From Desulfuromonadales bacterium (GTDB taxonomy: Bacteria; Desulfobacterota; Desulfuromonadia; Geobacterales; Pseudopelobacteraceae), in the NCBI GenBank assembly GCA_013349405.1, contig DUZS01000010.1:1-64000 (forward strand): 64,000 nucleotides of DNA, written 5' to 3'. The notes under the pieces are model-generated. The model ran no database searches. It was not told where the DNA came from and saw only the letters and a list, made by a program, of their open reading frames with translations. Shown piece by piece: positions 50,583 to 60,287 of the stretch. The number at the start of each line of letters is the position of its first letter. The stretch's first letter is position 1. The translations under genes were made by a program, and so were the position numbers.

Positions 50583-52010
50583 TTGCACTACTCACCACTA
50601 CTGACAGATCTTTATCAACTTACGATGCTGGCCGGGTATCTGGAAGAAGGAATGACGGAAAAGGCGGGCGTGTTTGACCTGTACTTCCGTACCAACCCGT
50701 TTGAAGGCGGGTATGCGATCTTTGCCGGTCTGGAGACGGCGCTCGACTACCTCGAAGCGCTACGATTTACCGAAGTGGAATTGCAATTCCTGGCGGGATT
50801 GGCCTTATTCAAGCCCAGGTTTATTGAATATCTCCGTGATTTCAGATTTCGTGGCAGGGTGACGGCGCCGCCGGAGGGTACAGTGGTGTTTGCCAATGAG
50901 CCTCTGCTCAGCATTGAAGGAGCATTGGCAGAAGTCCAGTTCGTCGAAACAGCACTGCTGAATATTATTAACTTCCAGACTCTGGTGGCTACCAAAGCAG
51001 CACGCATCTGTCTCGCTGCAAGCGGCTCCGAGGTTTCAGAATTCGGCCTGCGCCGTGCTCAGGGGCCTGATGGCGGGCTGTCAGCGTCACGAGCTGCCTG
51101 TGTTGGCGGATGCACAGGCACCAGTAATGTTTTGGCAGGCAGTCTCTTTGGCCTTGCGGTTCGGGGCACTCAATCCCACAGCTGGGTACAGGCCTTCCCC
51201 GACGAGTTGTCTGCCTTCCGGGCCTATGCAACCACGTTTCCTGATAGCGTCATTCTCCTCGTAGACACGTATGATACCCTGAAAAGCGGCGTTCCGAACG
51301 CTATAACAGTAGCTCAGGAGCTTCGGGAGCGTGGCCATGAGTTGCAGGGTATTCGTATAGATTCAGGAGATCTGGCCTACCTCTCACGAGAAGCACGACG
51401 CCTTCTGGATGAGTCCGGTTTCAGTAATGTCAGGATTGTCGTATCGAATGACGTGGATGAATTCGTGATTGAGTCGGTGCGTAACGATGGCGGACTCGTT
51501 GATATTTACGGTATCGGCACCAGACTGGTGACATGTTCTGGAGCGGGAGGCGGCGCTCTGGGGGGAGTTTACAAGCTGGTGGAGATAGATGGCAAGCCGA
51601 CGTTAAAGGTTACCGGTGATGTTGCCAAATCAACCCTGCCGGGTAAAAAACAGATTTTCAGATTTGTGGAACCGGAGGGGAGATTTATACAGGACGTGGT
51701 CTGCCTCCATGATGAAATCATCAAAGGTGGAGACACCGTCTTTGACCCGGCCAACCCCTTACGATACACGAAGCTGCCGCCGGATAGCCGAATAACGGAA
51801 TTGCACGGTGAGGTGATGGCCAACGGTCGTCGCCTCGCAGCCAAAGAGACGATTGCTGTCATGGCTGAACGCTGCAGGATTGAACTTTCCCGGTTGCCGC
51901 ACGGTTGCCTGAGGCTGATCAACCCACACCGCTACAAGGTATCCATTTCAGACCGGCTGAGCTGCCTCCGGAAAGACCTTATCGATGAGCATGGTAAAAG
52001 AGAGGGATGA
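50583..52010 (+). CDS. pncB: nicotinate phosphoribosyltransferase
   Basis: A 475-residue enzyme making nicotinate mononucleotide from nicotinate and PRPP. Motifs: 'LLTDLYQLTMLAGYLEEGM' at the start (family signature), 'EFGLRRAQGPDGGLSASRAA' near 187, 'GIRIDSGDLAYLSREARRLLD' and 'FVSNDVDE-like IVVSNDVDEFVIESV'. It starts at TTG (50583) preceded by AAGGAG. It forms a unit with pncA, which overlaps its stop region, so nicotinamide can be salvaged to NAD through deamidation. GGGKKQ-like 'LPGKKQIFRFVEPEGRF' ends the core. Confidence 0.93.
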   Translation: MHYSPLLTDLYQLTMLAGYLEEGMTEKAGVFDLYFRTNPFEGGYAIFAGLETALDYLEALRFTEVELQFLAGLALFKPRFIEYLRDFRFRGRVTAPPEGTVVFANEPLLSIEGALAEVQFVETALLNIINFQTLVATKAARICLAASGSEVSEFGLRRAQGPDGGLSASRAACVGGCTGTSNVLAGSLFGLAVRGTQSHSWVQAFPDELSAFRAYATTFPDSVILLVDTYDTLKSGVPNAITVAQELRERGHELQGIRIDSGDLAYLSREARRLLDESGFSNVRIVVSNDVDEFVIESVRNDGGLVDIYGIGTRLVTCSGAGGGALGGVYKLVEIDGKPTLKVTGDVAKSTLPGKKQIFRFVEPEGRFIQDVVCLHDEIIKGGDTVFDPANPLRYTKLPPDSRITELHGEVMANGRRLAAKETIAVMAERCRIELSRLPHGCLRLINPHRYKVSISDRLSCLRKDLIDEHGKREG

Positions 52011-52015
52011 ATGCT

Positions 52016-52624
52016 ATGAATAAAAGTGCGGCTCTCCTGATTGTTGACGTTCAGAACGACTTCTGTCCTGGTGGCACACTCGAGGTTCCCTGCGGAGATC
52101 GCGTTGTAGAGCCGCTGAACCGGGTTACAGCAGCATGTGCCGCAGCGGGTTTGCCGGTGTTGGCATCACGGGACTGGCATCCGGCGGTCACCCGGCATTT
52201 CAATGGTTTCGGCGGCATTTGGCCATGCCACTGCGTTCAGAACAGTTCAGGGGCCGATTTCCACCCGGCACTGCAGCTGCCGAAGGGCATGATAATCATT
52301 TCCAAAGGGAACGAACCGGACTCGGATTCCTATTCGGCCTTTGACGGTCGGAGCGAGGAGGGAAGACCGCTTGGGGGGATCCTGCAAGACCTCGAAGTGG
52401 GGCAACTATATATTGGAGGCCTTGCTACCGATTACTGTGTTCGCGCATCGGTGCTGGACGCGAAAAAGGCCGGCTTTGACGTAACGCTGCTCACTGATGC
52501 GATCGCCGGAGTGGATATTTCTGCTGGTGATTCCGAAAAAGCACTGGAGGAAATGGGGCGGGCAGGAGTGCGTTTCTGTACGTCGCATGAGGCTGTCAGG
52601 CAAATCACAGGTAACCCTGCGTAA
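52016..52624 (+). CDS. pncA: nicotinamidase
   Basis: A 202-residue isochorismatase-fold hydrolase that converts nicotinamide to nicotinate. Catalytic aspartate in 'LLIVDVQNDFCPGGTLEV', metal-binding 'SRDWHPAVTRHF', lysine in 'IISKGNEPDSDSYSAFDG' and cysteine in 'IGGLATDYCVRAS' are all present. ATG at 52016 is preferred to the ATG at 52007, which overlaps the pncB stop as ATGA, since GAGAGGG gives correct spacing to the former. The product feeds pncB directly upstream, giving a compact NAD salvage unit. Confidence 0.92.
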   Translation: MNKSAALLIVDVQNDFCPGGTLEVPCGDRVVEPLNRVTAACAAAGLPVLASRDWHPAVTRHFNGFGGIWPCHCVQNSSGADFHPALQLPKGMIIISKGNEPDSDSYSAFDGRSEEGRPLGGILQDLEVGQLYIGGLATDYCVRASVLDAKKAGFDVTLLTDAIAGVDISAGDSEKALEEMGRAGVRFCTSHEAVRQITGNPA

Positions 52625-52698
52625 CGTTACAACACAGCATCGGCAGATTGTTACATAACAGGATTGCAAAAAAATGCATGCAGACACGGAGGGAACCA

Positions 52699-53169
52699 AT
52701 GATAACTCTATCAATTAACGGCAAAGCAGTGCAGGTGAATGTCGCCGCAGACACTCCGCTCCTTTGGGTGTTACGGGATCATCTCCAGTTGATCGGTACT
52801 AAGTTCGGCTGCGGTAAGGGATTGTGCGGTTCCTGTACGGTACTGGTGAACGGAAAGCCGCTGCGCTCATGTATCACTCCGGTGGGGGAGTTGCAGGGTA
52901 AGCCTGTCACCACTATAGAAGGGATTCCGGAGAACCATCCGGTAATGCTGGCCTGGCTGGCAGAAGAGGTTTCCCAATGCGGCTACTGCCAACCGGGACA
53001 GATACTGTCTGCCGTCGCACTGCTGGCCGAAACGTCGAAACCGGATGATGTGGCCATTGACCGCGCCATGAGCGGCAACCTGTGTCGCTGTGGCACCTAT
53101 GGCCGCATCCGTCGGGCAATCCATGTCGCCAGCGGGAAAAAAGCTGACAAAGGGGGGAAGAATCAATGA
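52699..53169 (+). CDS. molybdenum hydroxylase [2Fe-2S] subunit
   Basis: A 156-residue subunit of an isoquinoline 1-oxidoreductase-type molybdenum hydroxylase. Two [2Fe-2S] clusters are evident: plant-type 'GTKFGCGKGLCGSCTVLVNG' with later C, and the C-terminal helical one with 'QCGYCQPGQI' and 'LCRCGTYGRI'. The ATG at 52699 has GGAGGG closely upstream; an earlier in-frame start at 52648 does not. It overlaps the large subunit start by 4 bases. It passes electrons from the Mo site in the partner to an external acceptor. No FAD subunit is encoded nearby. Confidence 0.9.
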   Translation: MITLSINGKAVQVNVAADTPLLWVLRDHLQLIGTKFGCGKGLCGSCTVLVNGKPLRSCITPVGELQGKPVTTIEGIPENHPVMLAWLAEEVSQCGYCQPGQILSAVALLAETSKPDDVAIDRAMSGNLCRCGTYGRIRRAIHVASGKKADKGGKNQ

Positions 53170-55337
53170 ATAAAAGACCGGAAATTGATCGGCGCCAGTT
53201 TATTAAAACAAGTGCGCTTCTGGGCGGCGGGCTGCTGCTGGCCTGTCACCTCCCCTTTGGCAGGGGCTATGCGGAGGCTGCCTCCGATGTCTCCTTCGCA
53301 CCGAATGCCTACCTGCACATCGGCCAGGATGACAGTGTGACCGTAATCGTCAATAAATCCGAAATGGGACAGGGAGTGTATACCTCGCTCCCGATGCTGG
53401 TAGCGGAAGAGCTCTGCTGTGACTGGAAAAACGTTACATTCAGGGCGTCTCCGGTCGCTCCCGAGTACAACCACGCCGAGTTCGGACCGATCATGGTTAC
53501 CGGCGGCAGCAGCAGTGTGCGCTCGGAATGGAGCCGCCTCTCATTGGCCGGAGCAGCAGCCCGTGAACTACTGGTAGCGGCGGCGGCAGAGGAATGGCAG
53601 ATCGATCCGGCCACCTGCCGGGCCGAAAAAGGTTTCGTCATCAGCTCTTCCGGAGCCCGCCTCTCCTACGGCAAGCTGGCAGCGAGAGCCGCACAGTTAC
53701 CGGTTCCGAAGGAACCGAAGCTGAAGTCGGGCAAGAGCAATATTCTCGGCACAGCAGTGAAGCGTCTGGACAGTCCGGCCAAAATCAACGGCAGGGCAAT
53801 TTTTGGCATTGATGTGCACGCACCGGGTATGCTGACAGTTGTCATAGCCCGACCGCCGGTTTTCGGCGCAAAGATAGTCAATTTCAATGCCGACAAAGCC
53901 AGAGCGCTCCCCGGCGTGCGGAGTGTAACAGCAGTCGAAGCAGGCGTTGCAGTGGCCGCCGATGACTTTTGGCAGGCGCTGAAAGGGCGTGATCTTCTGG
54001 AGATCACCTGGGATGAGGGTATGTGGGGCGGGATTTCGACACCTGCCATGCGTGAGCAGTATGCAGCCCTTGCCCTGACTCCAGGCCTGATCGCCCGCAA
54101 GGATGGCGATGCTCCGGCGGTTCTGGCTGCTCATCCGGGCAGGATTGAAGCACTCTTCGAGCTGCCATACCTCGCACACGCACCTATGGAACCTCTGAAC
54201 TGTTTTGTCGATCTGAAGGGTGACAGCTGTCTGATCCGTACCGGCAGCCAGTTCCAGACGGTTGACCGGGCGGCTGCCGCTAAAGTCACCGGGCTGAAGC
54301 CGGAACAGATCGTCTTCGAGACCACCTTTCTTGGCGGCGGTTTCGGTCGACGTGCCTGTACCGGTTCAGACTTTGTTATTGAAGCTGCTCAGGTGGCAAA
54401 AGCTCTCGGCACGCCGGTCAAGGTGGTGCGCACCCGCGAAGACGATATGAGGGCTGGATACTACCGACCGATGTGGTACGATCGGGTGGTGGCGTGTCTG
54501 GACAAAAAAGGGTATCCACTGGCATGGCATCATCGTATTGTAGGGCAGTCGATCATCGCAGGCACCCCTTTTGAGTCGGCTATCGTCAAGGAGGGGATTG
54601 ACCACACCTCAGTCGAGGGGGCGGTAGATACCCTCTATGCCATTCCCAACCTGCAGGTGGAGTTGCACAGCCCCAAAAACGGAGTGCCGGTGCTCTGGTG
54701 GCGCTCGGTCGGCCACTCCCACACCGCCTTTGTCATGGAGAGTTTCCTTGACGATCTTGCCCATACAACAGGCAAAGACCCCTATAAGTACCGCAAGACT
54801 CTGCTGGCCAATCACCCGCGCCAATTAAAAGTACTGCAGACTGCCGCCCGCAAGGCCGACTGGGGGAAACCTCTGCCGAAAGGACGGGGGCGCGGCATCG
54901 CCGTGCATCAATCTTTCGGCAGTATCACCGCCCAGGTGGCTGAGGTGTCGCTGGACAAAACCGGAGCAATCAGGGTGCATCGGGTGGTCTGCGTCGTGGA
55001 TTGCGGGCGGGTAGTAAATCCCGACACTGTCACGGCCCAGATGGAATCCGGCATCATATTCGGTCTCTCTGCCACCCTGTATGGGGCGATAACCCTCAAG
55101 AACGGCAGGGTCGAGCAGGACAATTTTGACTCTTATCCGTTGGTTCGTATGGCAGCGGCGCCAAAGATTGAAGTGTACATCATTGACAGTCAGGAGTCCC
55201 CAGGGGGAGTCGGTGAACCTGGCGTGCCCCCCATCGCCCCGGCGGTCGCAAATGCTCTTTTTGCACTCTCCGGCACCAGAGTCCGCACGCTGCCACTGAC
55301 CCCGGAGAACATCAGGGCGGCAATTAAAAAAGCGTGA
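53166..55337 (+). CDS. molybdopterin-binding hydroxylase large subunit (IorB-like)
   Basis: A 723-residue enzyme of the IorB branch, in which two related halves are joined and no FAD domain is present. A twin-arginine signal 'RRQFIKTSALLGGGLLLAC' at residues 9-27 sends it, probably with the Fe-S subunit, to the periplasm. Substrate and cofactor motifs: 'TGSQFQTVDRAAAAKVTG', 'FLGGGFGRRACTGSDF' and the catalytic glutamate near the end in 'GGVGEPGVPPIAPAVANA'. The substrate cannot be read, but aldehydes or N-heterocycles are usual. The neighbour pncB-pncA makes nicotinate-type compounds worth testing; unlike NicB it lacks cytochrome domains. Confidence 0.87.
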   Translation: MNKRPEIDRRQFIKTSALLGGGLLLACHLPFGRGYAEAASDVSFAPNAYLHIGQDDSVTVIVNKSEMGQGVYTSLPMLVAEELCCDWKNVTFRASPVAPEYNHAEFGPIMVTGGSSSVRSEWSRLSLAGAAARELLVAAAAEEWQIDPATCRAEKGFVISSSGARLSYGKLAARAAQLPVPKEPKLKSGKSNILGTAVKRLDSPAKINGRAIFGIDVHAPGMLTVVIARPPVFGAKIVNFNADKARALPGVRSVTAVEAGVAVAADDFWQALKGRDLLEITWDEGMWGGISTPAMREQYAALALTPGLIARKDGDAPAVLAAHPGRIEALFELPYLAHAPMEPLNCFVDLKGDSCLIRTGSQFQTVDRAAAAKVTGLKPEQIVFETTFLGGGFGRRACTGSDFVIEAAQVAKALGTPVKVVRTREDDMRAGYYRPMWYDRVVACLDKKGYPLAWHHRIVGQSIIAGTPFESAIVKEGIDHTSVEGAVDTLYAIPNLQVELHSPKNGVPVLWWRSVGHSHTAFVMESFLDDLAHTTGKDPYKYRKTLLANHPRQLKVLQTAARKADWGKPLPKGRGRGIAVHQSFGSITAQVAEVSLDKTGAIRVHRVVCVVDCGRVVNPDTVTAQMESGIIFGLSATLYGAITLKNGRVEQDNFDSYPLVRMAAAPKIEVYIIDSQESPGGVGEPGVPPIAPAVANALFALSGTRVRTLPLTPENIRAAIKKA

Positions 55338-55695
55338 CGCTTGTGATTCGTCGATTTTCGGCTCACCCGTACAGGTGAGCCGGACAGAATGGGGAACTGC
55401 ACGCAAAAGCGGTGTGAGCTCGAATTCGAGCCACGGTTTCAGCGGTCTGCGAAAACAACCAGCCCGGAACCGGAAACTTCAACCCGGCAGTTTGAGTAGC
55501 CACGTCTTTTCAGGCGAAACATAATGAGCGGCGCGACCAGAGGATGCACCCCCGGCAGAATGAGCGGGAAATGGACGTATGACATGCCAAGCAGTGCCTG
55601 TACTGTTGCTTTCAGGTTGAGTGAGGATGAATTCCCTCCGTTTTCTTGCGTGGAAGCAGCTCCTTTCTGCCGAGTTTTCCCAGTGGAACGCACAG
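55338..55695. other. intergenic stretch with a strong hairpin
   Basis: CGGCTCACC (55359-55367), loop CGTACA, GGTGAGCCG (55374-55382) form a perfect 9-bp stem 22 bases past the molybdenum hydroxylase stop; no T-tract follows on the plus strand, so termination is uncertain. A minus-strand 84-codon frame (55439-55693, GTG start) ends 'FRLKRRGYSNCRVEVSGSGL' and so on, but has no recognised family and no good ribosome site; it is possible but unproven. Confidence 0.5.
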
Positions 55696-57279
55696 TCAGC
55701 TATGCTCGCTTGTTTCATGGAATTCGAGCATCTTCCAGCTTTCCATGGTGTTATCGAGACGCCACTGGCTTCCGGCCATATAGGTCAACTTACCTTCACC
55801 ATCGATATACACGTGCATGGCCTCTTTCTTCTCAAAATCCTCAATCGGCTTCTTTTCACCGGTTACCCAGCGGGCTGTGACGTAACTGACCGGTTCAAAC
55901 GCTACTTTTACGCTGTATTCATGTTCCAGACGGTGCATGACCACCTCAAACTGCAGCAGGCCGACCGCCCCGATAACCCAGTCCGACCCCATGAGCGGCT
56001 TGAACACCTGGGTGGCACCCTCTTCCGCCAACTGCACCAGCCCCTTTTCCAGCGCCTTTGATTTCATCGGGTTCAGCAGGCGCACCTTCCGGAAATGCTC
56101 AGGGGCAAAGCTCGGAATACCGGTAAACTTGAGATCTTCGCCGACCGTAAAGGTATCGCCGATCTTGATCGTTCCATGATTGTGAATGCCGATAATATCT
56201 CCCGGCCACGCCTCTTCGACATTGGTCCGATCCTGCGCCATAAATATCGTGGCATTGGCAATCTGTACGTCGCGGCCAAGACGGACATGACGGACTTTCA
56301 TGCCGCGGGTAAATTTCCCGGAACAGATCCGGAAGAACGCAATCCGGTCTCGATGAGCGGGATCCATATTTGCCTGAATTTTGAAGGTAAAGCCGCTGAA
56401 CGGCTCTTCATACGGCGAAACATCGCGGGTGGCGCTTTCACGCGGCAGCGGATGCGGTGCGTACTGGACAAACGCGTCCAGCAGCTGCTGCACCCCGAAG
56501 GTATTAATGGCACTGCCGAAGAACACCGGCGTCTGACGACCTGCCAGATATTCGACCATATCGAAGGGATGGGCCGCCCCTTCGAGCAGTTCGACGTCGT
56601 TACGCAGCTCCTCAACCTGACTTCCGAGCAGTTCATCAAGACGGGGGTCGTCGAGACCATTGACCGTGATGATTTCCCCCGTGCCGTTATCCGCCTCTGC
56701 ATCAAAAAACGTCAGCTCTTTGGTGTACAGGTGATAGGTGCCCCGGAAGCGCTTGCCCATGCCGATCGGCCAGGTGATCGGCGCTGTCTGCATATGAAGG
56801 TTTTTTTCAATGTCATCGAGCAGATCAAACGGCTCCTGTCCTTCGCGGTCAAGCTTGTTCATAAAGGTCATGATCGGCGTGTGGCGCAGACGGCAGACCT
56901 CAAGCAGCTTCCGCGTCTGACTTTCGACACCCTTGACTGAATCGATCACCATCAGCACCGAGTCTACGGCGGTCAACACCCGGTAGGTATCTTCGGAAAA
57001 GTCGTTGTGACCAGGAGTATCGAGGAGGTTTATTTCACACTGCTCGTAGGTAAATTTCATCACCGATGAGGTCACGGAGATGCCGCGCTGCTTTTCAAGC
57101 TCCATCCAGTCAGACGTCGCATGCCGGGCGCTCTTGCGGGCACGAACCTCACCCGCCTGCTGAATGGCACCTCCGAAAAGGAGCAGTTTTTCAGTGATAG
57201 TGGTCTTTCCGGCATCGGGATGACTGATAATGGCAAAGGTGCGGCGCTTTTCGACTTCAATCTGGTTGAACAGTTCCAA
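55696..57279 (-). CDS. prfC: peptide chain release factor 3
   Basis: A 527-residue GTPase that recycles RF1/RF2. G1 '[20 protein letters not shown]', '[12 protein letters not shown]' (switch I), G3 '[18 protein letters not shown]' and G4 '[10 protein letters not shown]' are those of RF3. The start is TTG at 57279 ([15 protein letters not shown]) with AAGGAG 8 bases upstream, giving almost the same length as the Escherichia coli protein; an upstream in-frame start at 57330 adds residues outside the family. The neighbouring DoxX gene on the same strand lies 20 bases upstream. Confidence 0.92.
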   Translation of the reverse strand: MELFNQIEVEKRRTFAIISHPDAGKTTITEKLLLFGGAIQQAGEVRARKSARHATSDWMELEKQRGISVTSSVMKFTYEQCEINLLDTPGHNDFSEDTYRVLTAVDSVLMVIDSVKGVESQTRKLLEVCRLRHTPIMTFMNKLDREGQEPFDLLDDIEKNLHMQTAPITWPIGMGKRFRGTYHLYTKELTFFDAEADNGTGEIITVNGLDDPRLDELLGSQVEELRNDVELLEGAAHPFDMVEYLAGRQTPVFFGSAINTFGVQQLLDAFVQYAPHPLPRESATRDVSPYEEPFSGFTFKIQANMDPAHRDRIAFFRICSGKFTRGMKVRHVRLGRDVQIANATIFMAQDRTNVEEAWPGDIIGIHNHGTIKIGDTFTVGEDLKFTGIPSFAPEHFRKVRLLNPMKSKALEKGLVQLAEEGATQVFKPLMGSDWVIGAVGLLQFEVVMHRLEHEYSVKVAFEPVSYVTARWVTGEKKPIEDFEKKEAMHVYIDGEGKLTYMAGSQWRLDNTMESWKMLEFHETSEHS

Positions 57280-57299
57280 GGGTAAAACTCCTTCGTAAA

Positions 57300-57746
57300 T
57301 TAGTTCCGGAACACCAGGCGGTCGAGGCACCAGCTGCCTCCCCCGGCAATTACCAGATAGAGGGCCATTCCCAGCAGAGCGATGTTGTATTCGATGCCCT
57401 GTCCGCGACCGGCCATGCCGCTCATATTAAGAAAGAATCCGTGAATCCAGTGGATTTTATAGATTCCTACCAGCATGACTGCTGAAATACCGGCTGCAGA
57501 GAGGCGCGTCAGAAAACCTGACAGGACACCAAAACCGCCGCCAAATTCGGCGATGATTGCCAGCAGCGTAAAAATGGGAGGGATGCCCATTTTCTCCTCA
57601 AAGGTCTTAAAGGTTCCGGTCAACCCCTGACCACCGAAAGCTCCAAAGAGTTTCTGAGAACCGTGTGCCATAAAGATCAGTCCGAGAGGGATACGGATCA
57701 TTAACGGAGCAATCATCTCCGTTGCATCAAAACTTCCTTTTGCCAT
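57300..57746 (-). CDS. DoxX-family membrane protein
   Basis: A 148-residue protein with four hydrophobic helices: '[27 protein letters not shown]' is the DoxX signature, with the conserved 'HG.QKLFG' and '[22 protein letters not shown]'. DoxX proteins are poorly defined, often linked with redox or thiosulphate metabolism; here no such genes are adjacent. A GGAGAG ribosome site precedes the ATG. It ends 20 bases before prfC, so both may be one transcript. Confidence 0.85.
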   Translation of the reverse strand: MAKGSFDATEMIAPLMIRIPLGLIFMAHGSQKLFGAFGGQGLTGTFKTFEEKMGIPPIFTLLAIIAEFGGGFGVLSGFLTRLSAAGISAVMLVGIYKIHWIHGFFLNMSGMAGRGQGIEYNIALLGMALYLVIAGGGSWCLDRLVFRN

Positions 57747-57844
57747 AAGAATCTCTCCATTTTTTTATGAAGCAATACAGCAGGGTGAACGGGCGGCGAC
57801 TATAACAGCTAAAGCGTCAATTTTCAATCACTCAGGGCACGTGC

Positions 57845-57880
57845 AAAAAAAACGGGGCATACCAGTTCGATATGCCCCGC
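57845..57880 (-). terminator. strong terminator after the hydrogenase operon
   Basis: CGGGGCATA at 57853-57861 pairs perfectly with TATGCCCCG at 57871-57879 (9-bp stem, 9-base loop). Read on the minus strand it is followed directly by TTTTTTTT (57852-57845). It lies 26 bases past the stop codon of the cytochrome b gene and should end the hya transcript. Confidence 0.85.
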
Positions 57881-57904
57881 CCTTCACACTTCCATTCTGC
57901 CGGA

Positions 57905-58570
57905 TTATTTTTCTTTTTTAACCGTAAATTTGTAGCCGCTGAACATGCTGGAAATCTCGCTGCCATGCTCCTTGATATCCATCAGCCAGGCGCTGTAGAT
58001 ATGGTTGATGATAAAGCCGAAGATCATCCACATACTGGCATGATGGGCAAGACGCATGCCCTGATTACTGAAAAGTGAGTACATTGGCCCGAGAACCTTA
58101 TGCATTACTCCAGAGGGAGCATGTTCGGCGTACAGCGAAAATCCGGTCAGAATCATCAGAATATACAACGCAAAAAGAGCAAAATAGGCCGTCGTTGCCA
58201 AAGGATTATGCCCGACTGTTTCGGGAACCTCCTTGTCCATGAACATATAATAGCGCAGCATCTTGACCATTTTCTCTCTTCCCCCGGCAGTCAAAAAAGG
58301 GAAGAACGCTTTCCATCCCGCATAGTCATTACCGACCAGCGACCAGATCATACGAGACAGGACACTGACTGCAAAAGCGTAGGCGGCGGTAAAGTGAACG
58401 AAGCGTATCCACCCCATGGTAAAATCTGACGCTGATTCGCCGAAAGAAACCGGATTACCGATAAAAAAACCGGTGAGGGCAAGGATTGTGATGGAGAGTA
58501 CATTGGTCCAGTGGGACCAGCGTACCGGAAGCTCCCATATATAGCGTTTATATTTAGCTTGATGAGGCAT
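57905..58570 (-). CDS. hyaC: [NiFe]-hydrogenase cytochrome b subunit
   Basis: A 221-residue membrane protein with four helices, the usual haem b anchor of uptake hydrogenases: 'WELPVRWSHWTNVLSITILALTG' (histidine ligands in the first helix), 'HFTAAYAFAVSVLSRMIWSL' and 'HASMWMIFGFIINHIYSAWL'. The ATG at 58570 has GGAGGG 7 bases upstream. It accepts electrons from the small subunit and passes them to the quinone pool. It is the third gene after the small and large subunit genes, ended by a strong terminator; no maturation protease or hyp genes lie in the window. Confidence 0.9.
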   Translation of the reverse strand: MPHQAKYKRYIWELPVRWSHWTNVLSITILALTGFFIGNPVSFGESASDFTMGWIRFVHFTAAYAFAVSVLSRMIWSLVGNDYAGWKAFFPFLTAGGREKMVKMLRYYMFMDKEVPETVGHNPLATTAYFALFALYILMILTGFSLYAEHAPSGVMHKVLGPMYSLFSNQGMRLAHHASMWMIFGFIINHIYSAWLMDIKEHGSEISSMFSGYKFTVKKEK

Positions 58571-58586
58571 GGGGTTACCCTCCTTG

Positions 58587-60284
58587 TTAGGACACCTTGA
58601 CTCTGACCACTTCATTGCCGTTAACATCCATCACATGGACAGCGCAGGCGAGGCAGGGGTCAAAGGAATGGATGGTGCGCAGAATTTCCAGCGGCTTGTT
58701 TGCGTCAGCCACCGGCGTACCGACCAGAGCGGCTTCATAGGCACCACGCTGTCCTTTGGCATCGCGCGGTGAGGCGTTCCAGGTTGAGGGAACAACCGCC
58801 TGATAATTCTGAATTTTCTGATCTTTGATCTTGATCCAGTGGCCAAGCGCACCACGGGGGGCTTCATGGAAACCGTACCCTTTCGCTTCAAGCGGCCAGG
58901 TGGATGGATCCCAACTCTCATTGTTGTGAATACGATAATCACCCTTGGCAATATTGCCGATCAATTCATCAAGCCACTTCGGTGTCTGCTGGGCAATCAG
59001 CAGCGCATCAATCCCGCGGGCAGCGGTGCGCCCGAGCGTCGAGAAAAGCGCCGGAGCACCGACACCCAGCTTGCCAAGCACCAGATCAACAACGGCCTTC
59101 GTTTCTTTGTGACCGGAGGCATAGGCCACCAGAATACGCGCCAGAGGGCCGACCTCCATCGCTTTTTCTTCATAGCGGGGAGATTTGACAAACGAATATT
59201 TTGCATTGGTATCAAGATTTGTATACGGAGGTTTCGGCCCGGTATAGCGCACTTCGGTTTCACCTTCATACGGGTGCAGCCCTTTTCCGGCTCCGGCACT
59301 GTTGTCAAACCAGGAGTGATCTACATATTCGGCAATTTTACCCTGATCAACCTTGATGACTTTGGAAAGATCCTTGTCGAGCAGTGCACCGGCAGGGAAC
59401 CAGAGATTGCCGTTGGCATCCGGGAACTCGCCGTACGACATGTAATTCCCGAGTCCCCCACCGATTGCAGCCCACTCCTTATAAAATGAGGCAACTGCGA
59501 GCAGGTCAGGGATGTATACTTTTTCGACAAAGTCCTGCGCCTTTTTCAGCAGACGCTTGATCTCCATCAGTTTGTCGGCGTTAAGAGCGTTCTGGGAATC
59601 AGGATCGATCGGGATTGACATGCCACCCACGAGGAACGATTGCGGATGCGGGTTTTTGCTCCCGAGGATCGCGTGAATCTTGATGACATCCTTCTGCCAT
59701 TCAAGCGCTTCAAGATAATGGGCGGTCGCCATCAGGTTGGCTTCCGGCGGCAGTTTATAGGCGGGATGTCCCCAGTAGGCATTGGCAAACGGGCCGAGAC
59801 GACCGGATGCAACAAACGCCTTGACCTTGTCCTGTATCGCCTTGAAATAGGTGGCCGAATTATTGGGCCAATCGGACAGTGACGCGGCAAGAGCCGCCGT
59901 TTTGGTCGGGTCTGCCTTCAGTCCGGAGGTAATGTCAACCCAGTCAAGCGCATGGAGGTGATAGAAATGAATGACATGATCCTGTACATTCTGGATACCC
60001 ATGATGATGTTGCGAATCAGCTGGGCATTGGGCGGAATCTTGATTTTAAGCGCATCTTCAACCGCCCGGACAGAAGCAATTGAGTGAACGGTGGTACAGA
60101 CGCCGCAGAAACGCTGCGTCCAGAACCAGGCATCACGCGGATCGCGTCCCTTCAAAATCTTTTCAATGCCACGGAACATAGTGGCTGAACTCCAGGCGTC
60201 TTTTATGAAGCCCCCTTCAATCTCCGCCTCAATGCGGAGATGCCCCTCGATGCGGGTAATCGGATCTACGACAATCCTTGCCAT
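58587..60284 (-). CDS. hyaB: [NiFe]-hydrogenase large subunit
   Basis: A 565-residue nickel-dependent enzyme subunit. N-terminal nickel/iron ligands in 'FWTQRFCGVCTTVHSIAS' (RxCGxC) and C-terminal 'DPCLACAVHVMDVNG'. The 15 residues after AVH would be cut off by a maturation endopeptidase, not found nearby. The order small subunit, large subunit, cytochrome b is that of a membrane-bound uptake hydrogenase, here group 1-like. It oxidises H2 at the periplasmic face. Cleavage site and length fit the family. Confidence 0.93.
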   Translation of the reverse strand: MARIVVDPITRIEGHLRIEAEIEGGFIKDAWSSATMFRGIEKILKGRDPRDAWFWTQRFCGVCTTVHSIASVRAVEDALKIKIPPNAQLIRNIIMGIQNVQDHVIHFYHLHALDWVDITSGLKADPTKTAALAASLSDWPNNSATYFKAIQDKVKAFVASGRLGPFANAYWGHPAYKLPPEANLMATAHYLEALEWQKDVIKIHAILGSKNPHPQSFLVGGMSIPIDPDSQNALNADKLMEIKRLLKKAQDFVEKVYIPDLLAVASFYKEWAAIGGGLGNYMSYGEFPDANGNLWFPAGALLDKDLSKVIKVDQGKIAEYVDHSWFDNSAGAGKGLHPYEGETEVRYTGPKPPYTNLDTNAKYSFVKSPRYEEKAMEVGPLARILVAYASGHKETKAVVDLVLGKLGVGAPALFSTLGRTAARGIDALLIAQQTPKWLDELIGNIAKGDYRIHNNESWDPSTWPLEAKGYGFHEAPRGALGHWIKIKDQKIQNYQAVVPSTWNASPRDAKGQRGAYEAALVGTPVADANKPLEILRTIHSFDPCLACAVHVMDVNGNEVVRVKVS

Positions 60285-60287
60285 ATG

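Noticed and set aside
55359-55382. Terminator after the molybdenum hydroxylase
   Set aside because: The 9-bp stem is strong but no T-tract follows on the plus strand, so it is listed only as a hairpin.
55439-55693. Minus-strand 84-codon gene
   Set aside because: No family recognised and no clear ribosome site; kept only as a note within the intergenic entry.
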